A DNA stretch of 64,000 nt, from positions 94,578 to 158,577 of the forward strand of contig NZ_JAIERS010000020.1 of assembly GCF_019746665.1 (NCBI RefSeq), in the 5' to 3' direction. Numbering within the stretch: the stretch's first letter is position 1; every line of letters starts with the position of its first letter. Below are positions 21,811-28,525 of the stretch, one piece after another. The notes beneath the pieces are model-generated. The model was given only the letters and a program-made list of their open reading frames with translations, did no database searches and was not told the DNA's origin. The position numbers were made by a program, and so were the translations under genes. Source of the DNA: Sphingomonas sp. (GTDB lineage Bacteria; Pseudomonadota; Alphaproteobacteria; Sphingomonadales; Sphingomonadaceae).

Positions 21811-22461
21811 ATGGCCCAGCCGCTCATGCCACATGCGACCGCCGCCTGGCTGGTCGACAATACCGCGCTCAGCTTTGCCCAGATCGCCGATTTTTGCGGG
21901 CTGCACATTCTGGAAGTGCAGGCGATCGCCGACGATACCGCCGCTACCAAGCTGACGGGTCGCGATCCCGTGCGCGCCCACGAACTGACGATGGATGAGA
22001 TCGAGCGCGGCCAGAAGGACCCCAACTACCGGCTGAAGATGCTGAAAGGCCCCGATCAGGTGCGCCGCACCAAGGGGCCGCGCTATACCCCCGTTTCCAA
22101 GCGGCAGGACAAGCCCGATGGCATCGCCTGGATCATCCGCAACCATCCCGAGATTTCGGACGGCGCGATCTCGAACCTGATCGGCACCACCCGCACGACG
22201 ATCGCCGCGATCCGCGACCGTTCGCATTGGAACATCGCCAACATCGTGCCCAAGGATCCGGTGACGCTGGGGCTTTGCTCGCAGCGCGAACTCGACGCGG
22301 TGGTGGCGAAGGCGGCGAAGGCGGCGGGGATCGAGGCACCGGTCGACAGCCGGCTGGAGGGCGATCGCAGCGCGCTGATCGAATCGCTGCGCGCCGAACG
22401 CGCCGCGCGCGACGCCGCGCCCGAGGAAGTGCCGAGCTTCGAGGATCCGTTCCGGCGCTAA
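21811..22461 (+). CDS. trcR: Cell cycle transcriptional regulator TrcR (DUF1013)
   Basis: A 216-aa protein of the DUF1013 family, conserved in Alphaproteobacteria. Blocks: PHATAAWLVDNTALSFAQIADFCGLH (N-terminal helix-turn-helix-like region), RTKGPRYTPVSKRQDKPDGIAWI, and HPEISDGAISNLIGTTRTTI. In related bacteria TrcR acts with CtrA/GcrA-type control of the cell cycle. GGAG lies before the ATG at 21811, which removes a 19-codon upstream extension. Confidence 0.88.
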   Translation: MAQPLMPHATAAWLVDNTALSFAQIADFCGLHILEVQAIADDTAATKLTGRDPVRAHELTMDEIERGQKDPNYRLKMLKGPDQVRRTKGPRYTPVSKRQDKPDGIAWIIRNHPEISDGAISNLIGTTRTTIAAIRDRSHWNIANIVPKDPVTLGLCSQRELDAVVAKAAKAAGIEAPVDSRLEGDRSALIESLRAERAARDAAPEEVPSFEDPFRR

Positions 22462-22522
22462 GTCTTGCCGAGGTACGTTCAGCCGCCGCGCCCGACGGGT
22501 GGGACGAAAGGGGGGAGGGGGT

Positions 22523-23608
22523 TTGGCCACCAACGCCGATGCCGAACTGGTGCCGAGCGCCGAGTTCGTGCCGACCAGCCACAAGGGACTGACCTACCCC
22601 TTCGGCGCCGCCGCCCCCGCGCCGGGGGAGGTGCGCGAGGTCGCGCAGGGCCTGCGCTGGGTGCGGCTGGCGGTGCCGGGGCCGCTCAAGCACATCAATT
22701 GCTGGCTGATCGCCGAGGCGGATGGTGACGCGCTGGTCGATACCGGCATGAACACCGACGATGCCCGCGCCGAATGGCGGGCGCTGCTCGCCGGGCCGCT
22801 CGCCGGGTTGAAGCTCAGCCGGGTGATCGGCACGCATTTCCACCCCGATCATATCGGCCTCGCCGGCTGGTTCTGCGCCGAGCATGGCTGTATGCTAGAG
22901 ATGACGCGCGGCGAGTGGCTCACCGCGCGGATGCTTGCCGCCGACGCGCGCGATGCGGTGCCCGAGGAGATGCTCGCCTTCTGGCGCGGCGCCGGCTGGG
23001 ACGCGGAGGCGATCGAGCGCGCCAAGGCGCGCGGCTGGGCGGGTTTCCGACGGATCATCGCGCCGCTGCCGCTCGGCTATCGCCGCTTGGTCGAAGGGCA
23101 GATGCTGACGATCGGCGGTCACCAATGGCAGGTGGTGGTGGGCAGCGGCCACAGCCCCGAACATGCCTGTCTGCTCGACGCCAAGCGGGGCCTCTTGATC
23201 GCGGGCGATCAGGTGCTGCCACGGATCAGTTCGAACGTGTCGCTCGGCGTCACCGAACCCGAGGGCGATCCGCTCGGCGATTGGCTCGCCTCGATCGAAA
23301 AGTTGAAAGGGCTCCCCGCCGATCTGCTCGTTCTGCCGGGTCATGGCGACGCGTTCCACGGGCTGCACGCGCGGCTCGACGCGCTTGATGCCGAGCACCG
23401 CGCCCGGCTTGACGAGCTGGCGGTGTTCATCGCCGAGGCGCCGCGCCGCGCGGTCGATTGCTTCGGTCGGCTCTTCCGGCGCGCGATTGGTCCGGAACTG
23501 ATCGGCATGGCGACCGGCGAGGCGCTCGCGCATCTCCGCCGGCTGGAGGTGGAGGGCCGCGCGCGCCGCGAGGTGACGGACGGCGTCTGGTGGTGGCGCG
23601 CGGCGTAA
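22523..23608 (+). CDS. MBL-fold metallo-hydrolase
   Basis: About 361 residues of metallo-beta-lactamase fold. The zinc motif THFHPDHIGLAGW (HxHxDH), the later histidines in GSGHSPEHACLL and GDQVLPRI, and LPGHGDAFHG complete the active site. It belongs to the general hydrolase/glyoxalase II-like group; the substrate cannot be told. I use TTG at 22523, preceded by a very G-rich ribosome-binding region; GTG at 22499 is the longer alternative. It follows trcR by about 60 bp. Confidence 0.8.
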   Translation: MATNADAELVPSAEFVPTSHKGLTYPFGAAAPAPGEVREVAQGLRWVRLAVPGPLKHINCWLIAEADGDALVDTGMNTDDARAEWRALLAGPLAGLKLSRVIGTHFHPDHIGLAGWFCAEHGCMLEMTRGEWLTARMLAADARDAVPEEMLAFWRGAGWDAEAIERAKARGWAGFRRIIAPLPLGYRRLVEGQMLTIGGHQWQVVVGSGHSPEHACLLDAKRGLLIAGDQVLPRISSNVSLGVTEPEGDPLGDWLASIEKLKGLPADLLVLPGHGDAFHGLHARLDALDAEHRARLDELAVFIAEAPRRAVDCFGRLFRRAIGPELIGMATGEALAHLRRLEVEGRARREVTDGVWWWRAA

Positions 23609-23685
23609 CAAGCGCGCCGGTCCTCTCGCCAAGGCGGCAGCCCTAGGCTATCCTCCCGACGCTGACGCGATGGAGGGGGCAAGCG

Positions 23686-24456
23686 ATGGCGACATTGGCG
23701 GAACCGCGCACGGGCACGCCCGACGACAAGCGATTTTTCCTGGCGAGCGCACTGGCGATGACCGCGGTGATGGTCGCGGGCTTCGGGCTCAACATCGTGA
23801 TGGGCCGATCGACCTTCGATCGACCGCCTGTCGTCCACGCCCATGCCTTCGTCTTCTTCGCCTGGGTGTTCCTGTACCTCGCGCAAAATTTCCTCATCGC
23901 CAGCCACCGCGTCGCCCTGCACCGCACGCTGGGCTGGATCGGCGCCTTCTGGGTGGTGCCGATGCTGATTTTGGGATGCCTGGTCACTATCGCCCGCGTG
24001 CAGGCGGGGACGGTGATCTTCTTCTTCACCCCGCTGCAATTCCTGGTGTTCGATCCGGGCACATTGCTCGCTTTCGCCGGGCTGACTTATGCCGCGATCG
24101 CGCTGCGCCGGGAGAGCGACTGGCACCGTCGGCTGCACTTCTGTGCGATGACGCTGCTGGTGGGGCCAGGCCTGGGGCGGCTGCTGCCGATGCCGCTGCT
24201 CCAGCCCTATGCGTTCGAGGTGACCTACGCGGTGCAGCTGCTGTTCCCGATCGCCGGGATGATCGCCGATGGCCGCCGCACCGGCGGCATCCATCCCGCC
24301 TGGTATTGGGGCACGGGCGTGATCGCGCTGACCTTCATCGCGATCGAGCTGGTGACGTTCAGCAGCCTTGGCCTCGCGCTGTACGGCTGGGTGACCGCCG
24401 GTCATCTGGGAGCGAGCGTGCCGCCCTTGGCCTTTCCGTCGCCACCGGCACCTTGA
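23686..24456 (+). CDS. Hypothetical polytopic membrane protein
   Basis: A 256-aa protein with about seven hydrophobic helices. Conserved-looking histidines sit in VVHAHAFVFFAWVFLYLAQN and VALHRTLGWIG and in SDWHRRLHFCAM, a pattern reminiscent of haem- or metal-binding membrane proteins of the DUF2306/cytochrome b561-like type, but I cannot assign it. GGAGGGGG precedes the ATG. It lies between the MBL hydrolase and nadA on the same strand. Confidence 0.7.
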   Translation: MATLAEPRTGTPDDKRFFLASALAMTAVMVAGFGLNIVMGRSTFDRPPVVHAHAFVFFAWVFLYLAQNFLIASHRVALHRTLGWIGAFWVVPMLILGCLVTIARVQAGTVIFFFTPLQFLVFDPGTLLAFAGLTYAAIALRRESDWHRRLHFCAMTLLVGPGLGRLLPMPLLQPYAFEVTYAVQLLFPIAGMIADGRRTGGIHPAWYWGTGVIALTFIAIELVTFSSLGLALYGWVTAGHLGASVPPLAFPSPPAP

Positions 24457-24504
24457 TCGTGTCGCCCGGGCAGGCCATGTGAGCGCCGCTACCGGGAGAG
24501 AGCC

Positions 24505-25509
24505 ATGAACGTACCGCTTCGCGACAGCCTGACCGGCCTTGATCTGCGCGCCGAGATCGATCGGCTGCGGCGCGAGCGCAACGCGGTTATCCTCGCGCAT
24601 TACTACCAGAAGCCGGAAATCCAGGACCTGGCGGACTTTGTTGGCGACAGTCTCGACCTGAGCCGCAAGGCGCAGGCGACCGACGCCGATGTGATCGCCT
24701 TTTGCGGGGTGCGCTTCATGGCGGAGACCGCGAAGATCCTGTCGCCCGAAAAGATCGTGGTGCTGCCCGACATGAACGCGGGGTGCAGCCTGGAGGATAG
24801 CTGCCCGCCCGAGCAATTCGCGCGTTTTCGCGCCGAACATCCCGATCACATCGCGCTCACCTACATCAACTGTTCGGCGGAGGTGAAGGCGCTGTCCGAC
24901 GTGATCGTCACCAGCTCGTCGGCGGAGAAGATCCTGGCGCAGATTCCGCGCGAGCAGAAGATCATCTTCGGGCCGGACAAGCATCTGGGCGGCTATCTCG
25001 CGCGCAAGACCGGGCGCGAGATGCTGTTGTGGCCGGGCGTGTGTATCGTCCACGAGGCGTTCAGCGAGACCGAGCTGCTGAAGCTGAAGGGCGAATATCC
25101 GGGCGCCCCGGTCGCCGCGCACCCCGAATGCCCGGCCTATATCCTGGACCATGCCGATTATGTCGGCTCGACCAGCGGCATCCTCGATTTCGCCAAGACG
25201 ATGCCCGGCGAGGTGCTGATCGTCGCGACCGAGCCGCACATCATCCACCAGATGCAGAAGGCCGAACCGGGCAAGACCTTCATCGGCGCGCCGGGCGCGG
25301 ACGGCAACTGCAACTGCAATATCTGCCCGTATATGGCGATGAACACGCTCGAAAAGCTGTACCTCGCGCTCCGCGATCTGCAGCCGCGCGTCGAACTGCC
25401 CGAGGAATTACGCCTGCGCGCCAAGAAATCACTGGACGCGATGCTAGCGATGGCATCGGCGACGGTGGGGCAGGGTGATTTGGGGCCGGTGCCGGCAACA
25501 GGGGACTGA
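24505..25509 (+). CDS. nadA: Quinolinate synthase
   Basis: A 334-aa enzyme that condenses iminoaspartate with dihydroxyacetone phosphate to quinolinate for NAD synthesis. Visible motifs: ILAHYYQKPEIQDLADFVGDS, FCGVRFMAETAKIL, and the iron-sulfur cysteines, most likely C94 (NAGCS), C180 (PGVCIVHE) and C274 (CNICPYM). GREMLLWPGVC and HPECPAY are family blocks. The last 12 residues are encoded by DNA that is repeated at 28311-28349. nadB and nadC are not adjacent. Confidence 0.95.
   Translation: MNVPLRDSLTGLDLRAEIDRLRRERNAVILAHYYQKPEIQDLADFVGDSLDLSRKAQATDADVIAFCGVRFMAETAKILSPEKIVVLPDMNAGCSLEDSCPPEQFARFRAEHPDHIALTYINCSAEVKALSDVIVTSSSAEKILAQIPREQKIIFGPDKHLGGYLARKTGREMLLWPGVCIVHEAFSETELLKLKGEYPGAPVAAHPECPAYILDHADYVGSTSGILDFAKTMPGEVLIVATEPHIIHQMQKAEPGKTFIGAPGADGNCNCNICPYMAMNTLEKLYLALRDLQPRVELPEELRLRAKKSLDAMLAMASATVGQGDLGPVPATGD
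25471..25509. repeat. 39-bp direct repeat, copy 1 (3' end of nadA)
   Basis: Matches 28311-28349 at 36 of 39 positions. The three differences are silent in the nadA frame (QGDLGPVPATGD-stop) and also silent in the opposite-strand frame. The two copies bracket AT-richer DNA. Confidence 0.85.
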
Positions 25510-25525
25510 AGCGAGGCGCCTGGCA

Positions 25526-26035
25526 ATGCGCGACTGTTTCGCTATTTTGGAGCAGGTGGACCAACGTCAAGGTCCTTCGGCTGATCTTGGTGCTTCTAAC
25601 GGATGTTTATTCTGCGTTGCGCGAATCAATCGAGCGTTATCTGATGGATCCCGTGTAGTAGTATTGAATGGCTATAAAGCCGGCCAGACATTTGAATTGA
25701 TTTCCCAGAATGGCAATTCGTTATTTCTCAGAGACAATTCTAATCAGTCGGAACTCGTTATACCAAAAAATGGCATATATCTGGTCGGACAGTTACCGTT
25801 TTGTTCGGTGCCCGAATGGATGCCGCCGTTTAATTTTAGGACCTGTTTTATTCTCGACGAACTGGCGGCCTGGTTCTGTAATAATTCAATCATCGGAGCG
25901 AATTTTGTATGGAATGATGATTCATTTGTTGAAGTCGTAAGAGTGATATGGGAAAAGAGAATCTCAATAACCGCCCTTGAACTGACCCGTCTATTTTGTG
26001 CGCATGGACTGCCTACAGTCTTGCACAAAAGGTTT
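25526..26035 (+). pseudogene. Unknown gene, 5' part, split by an IS1595-family element
   Basis: The first 170 codons of a gene of unknown function. The base composition is clearly AT-richer than nadA. The translation includes an OB-like or beta-rich stretch (RVVVLNGYKAGQTFELIS, LFLRDNSNQSELVIPKNGIYLVGQ). The frame runs 16 codons into the inserted element before a stop at 26083. If the 1953-bp element and one copy of its 8-bp target duplication are removed, the frame continues exactly into 27997-28134, giving a 215-aa protein. I see no family. Confidence 0.75.
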
Positions 26036-26059
26036 CCCGTTTATCCCATTGACGCATGT
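26036..26059 (+). repeat. Left terminal inverted repeat of the IS
   Basis: 24 bp, 23 of 24 identical to the inverse of 27965-27988; preceded directly by the target duplication AAAGGTTT. Confidence 0.92.
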
Positions 26060-26187
26060 GCATCCGTTTCGGTTCGAGCGTAGGGTGGCTTAGGAAAATC
26101 CGACACGGCAGCCGAACGTCACCGCAAGGAAGTCAAACGCTCGCCACGCTTGTTGTATTTCACGTCGCGCCATGATATGCCGCAATC

Positions 26188-26619
26188 ATGACGACGAACC
26201 CAGCCGTGGCCCTCTTGGAGCGCGAGCGCGAAGCCATCCGCGCCGCGATTGCCGAAGCCGAAGTCAAACTGCGCACCGATCGCGCCACGCTGCGCTCGAT
26301 CGAGGAAGCCATCTCGACGCTTTCGGGCGGAGCAGCCGCAGCAGCGCAGGATACCCAGCCGCATAACGGGACCCGGCTTAAGGATACGGTGCTTGAAGTG
26401 ATTGGCTCGCTAACCGGTGGTGGCACAACGGCGGTTATTCAGAAAGGCCTTGCCGATCGAGGCCGCCCAACAGACGTTAACTCGCTGCTGTCAACGCTTT
26501 CACGTCTGAAGGCCGCAGGTTTGATCCACAAGCGATCTGATCGGCTTTGGTATCACGGCCCCGAGGACAAAGAGCCCATGATAGAAGGGGCGGAACACGA
26601 TTTTGGGTTTGAATCGTAA
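26188..26619 (+). CDS. IS passenger protein: coiled coil plus winged-helix-like domain
   Basis: A 143-aa protein. Residues 1-50 form a charged helix (LLEREREAIRAAIAEAEVKL). The C-terminal half (TVLEVIGSLTGGGTTAVIQKGLADRGRPTDVNSLLSTLSRLKAAGLIHKRSDRLWYH) has the helix and wing pattern of a winged helix-turn-helix with the closing aromatic strand, so DNA binding is likely. It could control the transposase or a host gene. No clear ribosome-binding site is seen at the ATG. It lies inside the IS. Confidence 0.7.
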   Translation: MTTNPAVALLEREREAIRAAIAEAEVKLRTDRATLRSIEEAISTLSGGAAAAAQDTQPHNGTRLKDTVLEVIGSLTGGGTTAVIQKGLADRGRPTDVNSLLSTLSRLKAAGLIHKRSDRLWYHGPEDKEPMIEGAEHDFGFES

Positions 26620-26647
26620 ACGTGATTTGCGTTCGCCCAACGAGAAT

Positions 26648-26694
26648 GGGGCTCCCGAAGGAGCCCCAGACGCCGGAGAGGTTGGCCCCTCTCC
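26648..26694 (+). terminator. Two hairpins after the wHTH passenger gene
   Basis: GGGGCTCC-CGAA-GGAGCCCC (26648-26667), a perfect 8-bp stem with a 4-base loop, then GGAGAGG...CCTCTCC (26675-26694). They separate the wHTH gene from the microprotein gene. Confidence 0.6.
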
Positions 26695-26767
26695 AAACTA
26701 TGAACCAACGCCTTGGCAGGCAACCAATCCGGGGGTGGTTCGGTCCCCACGGGGTTAGGAGGAGCCG

Positions 26768-26830
26768 ATGTACATTACCATCCTGATCGTTCTGGGGGCC
26801 GCAGCCCTAATTACGATCCTGTTGTTGTAA
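26768..26830 (+). CDS. 20-residue hydrophobic microprotein
   Basis: ATG to TAA encodes MYITILIVLGAAALITILLL, a single membrane helix. A near-perfect Shine-Dalgarno AGGAGGAG (26757-26764) lies four bases before the ATG, stronger than that of its neighbours, and a hairpin follows the stop. Hairpins on both sides suggest its own short transcript. Toxic or regulatory membrane peptides look like this, but the function is not shown. It is a passenger inside the IS. Confidence 0.55.
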   Translation: MYITILIVLGAAALITILLL

Positions 26831-26841
26831 CATCAGCAACC

Positions 26842-26863
26842 GTGGGGGTCGAATGGCCCCCAC
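26842..26863 (+). terminator. Hairpin after the 20-aa gene
   Basis: GTGGGGG paired with CCCCCAC, loop of eight bases, 11 bases after the stop of the microprotein gene; followed by CCCTTCT. Confidence 0.5.
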
Positions 26864-26910
26864 CCCTTCTACATAGCAAAAAGCTACGAATCCGTCTATA
26901 GGGAAGGCGC

Positions 26911-27102
26911 ATGAAGCCGATTTCCCTAGCAGAAGCGCTTGCGTCCGGAAGGTTAGAAGCGTTTATCGCTCAAGCCGAATCCGAAGGCGTCGGCCCAGCC
27001 GATCGCGCTCAGTTCGAGGCAATGGTGGGGCGCGTCACAGCGCCCCAACCAGAAGGTCAAACATCCCGTTCACCCGCGCGCGGTGGTTTGCGCGGAAAGT
27101 GA
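26911..27102 (+). CDS. 63-aa IS passenger protein
   Basis: A small protein with an amphipathic helical N-terminus (ISLAEALASGRLEAFIAQAES) and a basic disordered tail (TSRSPARGGLRGK). GGGAAGG lies just before the ATG. Its last 68 bases overlap the 3' end of the convergent transposase gene. The GGGGCGC-GTCACA-GCGCCCC hairpin at 27027-27046 at that overlap may terminate the transposase message. Family unknown. Confidence 0.6.
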   Translation: MKPISLAEALASGRLEAFIAQAESEGVGPADRAQFEAMVGRVTAPQPEGQTSRSPARGGLRGK

Positions 27103-27940
27103 ACTCCGAAAGATAGCGTTCCATGTGCTTGGCGCTGACCTGCACATGCGTTGATCGAATCGACGCCTTGAACAGCCGCCAGAAACCTTCCACCGTATTG
27201 ACGTGGAACGTCTCGCCCGAGCGGTAATCGTAATGGGCGTATTCCTTCCGCCCGTGCTTCACCACGCCGTGCTGATAGCCGTCGCCGCTGAGTAAGCCAT
27301 AGCTCATCAGCTCATCGGTGGAGACGGTGGCGCCGGGCTCGACATTCTCAAGCACCACGTTGCGCAGCGTGTCCTTTTTGACGTTGGGAATCACAACCGC
27401 CTTCATGCGCCCGTCGCGCTCTGCTAGGCCCATAACAATGGTCTTACCCGGCGCGCCGCGACCGCGCTTGCCGCCCGAACGGCGCCCGCCAACATAGGCT
27501 TCATCAAGCTCAACGTGCCCAGCGAGCAGAGCGTCAAAGCCTTGGGCCTTCATCGTAAGATCGCGGATTTGCTGACCGATCCGGTAGGCGGTCTTATACG
27601 TCACGCCAAGCTGGCGTTGCAGTTCCTTGCCGCTCACGCCGTGGCGCGTGGTGCAGAAAAGATACATGGCATAGAACCAGCTCACCAGCGGCGTGCGGGT
27701 ATCGTGAAGGATCGTGCCAGCGGTCGGGTTCACGTGATGGCCGCAATTCGCGCAAACGTAGGTGCGGCGTTCCTTGAGCTTGTGGTGCGTGCTTTCCTTG
27801 CCACACGCCTTACACTCAAACCGCGTGCCGCCGAACCGCACCGCCATGATATGTTCAAGGCAGGCGTCGTCGTTCGGAAAGCGAGCGAAGAACTCGCGAA
27901 CGCTGAACTCGGGAGAGGCGGAAGGACTTTTCTTGTTCAT
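27035..27940 (-). CDS. IS1595-family transposase
   Basis: A 301-aa transposase. N-terminal zinc ribbon (CKACGKESTHHKLK...YVCANCGHH), then the DDE-type catalytic core: first Asp in HVELDEAYVGGRRSGGKRGRG, second in TVSTDELMSYG, and the His-Asn-x-x-Glu block of IS1595 members in FHVNTVEGFWRLFKASIRSTH. All catalytic positions look intact and the ends of the element are nearly perfect, so it may still be active. Start ATG at 27940. Confidence 0.93.
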   Translation of the reverse strand: MNKKSPSASPEFSVREFFARFPNDDACLEHIMAVRFGGTRFECKACGKESTHHKLKERRTYVCANCGHHVNPTAGTILHDTRTPLVSWFYAMYLFCTTRHGVSGKELQRQLGVTYKTAYRIGQQIRDLTMKAQGFDALLAGHVELDEAYVGGRRSGGKRGRGAPGKTIVMGLAERDGRMKAVVIPNVKKDTLRNVVLENVEPGATVSTDELMSYGLLSGDGYQHGVVKHGRKEYAHYDYRSGETFHVNTVEGFWRLFKASIRSTHVQVSAKHMERYLSEFTFRANHRARVNGMFDLLVGAL

Positions 27941-27964
27941 GCCATCCTAATGGCACAACCTCAT

Positions 27965-27988
27965 ACATGCGTCAAGGGGATAAACGGG
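27965..27988 (-). repeat. Right terminal inverted repeat of the IS
   Basis: Inverse of 26036-26059 with one mismatch; followed directly by the second AAAGGTTT target duplication (27989-27996). Confidence 0.92.
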
Positions 27989-27996
27989 AAAGGTTT

Positions 27997-28134
27997 TCAA
28001 AAGCGTTTACGTTGTGCATGTCTGCGCTCATTGCTGCTCGGCAGCGTGAACCAATTAAGAAGATGAGGCTCAATTCATTTGATAATTTTCGATCCGATAC
28101 GCGCAGGTGGTGCAAAGAATATTTGCTTGGTTAG
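27997..28134 (+). pseudogene. Unknown gene, 3' part, split by the IS
   Basis: Continuation of the frame that enters the IS at 26035. After joining, the protein reads ...VLHKRF-SKAFTLCMSALIAARQ... and ends EYLLG with TAG at 28132-28134: 45 more codons without a stop, in the same AT-rich style. It has no start of its own and is presumably silent. Confidence 0.7.
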
Positions 28135-28243
28135 GTCGATATTTGATAAGCGATACAAGATACATTTCGTTGCGACATGTTAATTATTAGGTTGTAATTT
28201 TGAAGATTGACGGCGAGGTGGGCAGGAAAATGCGCATCGCCTG

Positions 28244-28366
28244 CTAACCGCCGCTGAAGGTGACGAGGCCACTCAGGGCGATGCCCGCGATTGCTCCGGT
28301 GAGGAAGAAGCAGGGCGATTTGGGGCCAGTGCCGGCGACAGGGGACTGATCCGTCGTTTCGCTCAC
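28244..28366 (-). CDS. Possible 40-aa small membrane protein
   Basis: GTG at 28366, preceded on the minus strand by AAGGTAAAGG, opens MSETTDQSPVAGTGPKSPCF and ends in a hydrophobic helix FFLTGAIAGIALSGLVTF. The first half is encoded by the 39-bp repeat shared with the nadA end. It may be real or a chance frame. Confidence 0.35.
   Translation of the reverse strand: MSETTDQSPVAGTGPKSPCFFLTGAIAGIALSGLVTFSGG
28311..28349. repeat. 39-bp direct repeat, copy 2
   Basis: Second copy of the nadA 3'-end sequence (36 of 39 bases). Homology stops abruptly upstream of it, so only the last 12 codons and stop of nadA are present. Confidence 0.85.
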
Positions 28367-28525
28367 CCTTTACCTTGTTTATTTTGCCCGCGTTTCAAAT
28401 CATATAGACCCCACCAACTGTCCGCTTGCCTGGACGGGAACGCATTGTCGACGGACGCGTTTCCGCGATCGTTACGGTGCTAGCTGTTCGCTGCCGCGGC
28501 TCGGCTCAGTGGGGGAAACGCTGCC

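Larger units (their letters stand above)
26036..27988. mobile_element. IS1595-family insertion sequence with passenger genes
   Basis: A complete element of 1953 bp. Ends: 24-bp terminal inverted repeats, CCCGTTTATCCC-A-TTGACGCATGT at 26036-26059 and its inverse at 27965-27988, differing at one base. It is flanked by an exact 8-bp direct repeat AAAGGTTT (26028-26035 and 27989-27996); 8 bp is the usual target duplication of IS1595 elements. Inside are three plus-strand ORFs (wHTH-like 143 aa, 20-aa membrane peptide, 63 aa) and the transposase on the minus strand. The disrupted host gene reads through in frame when the element is removed. Confidence 0.92.
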
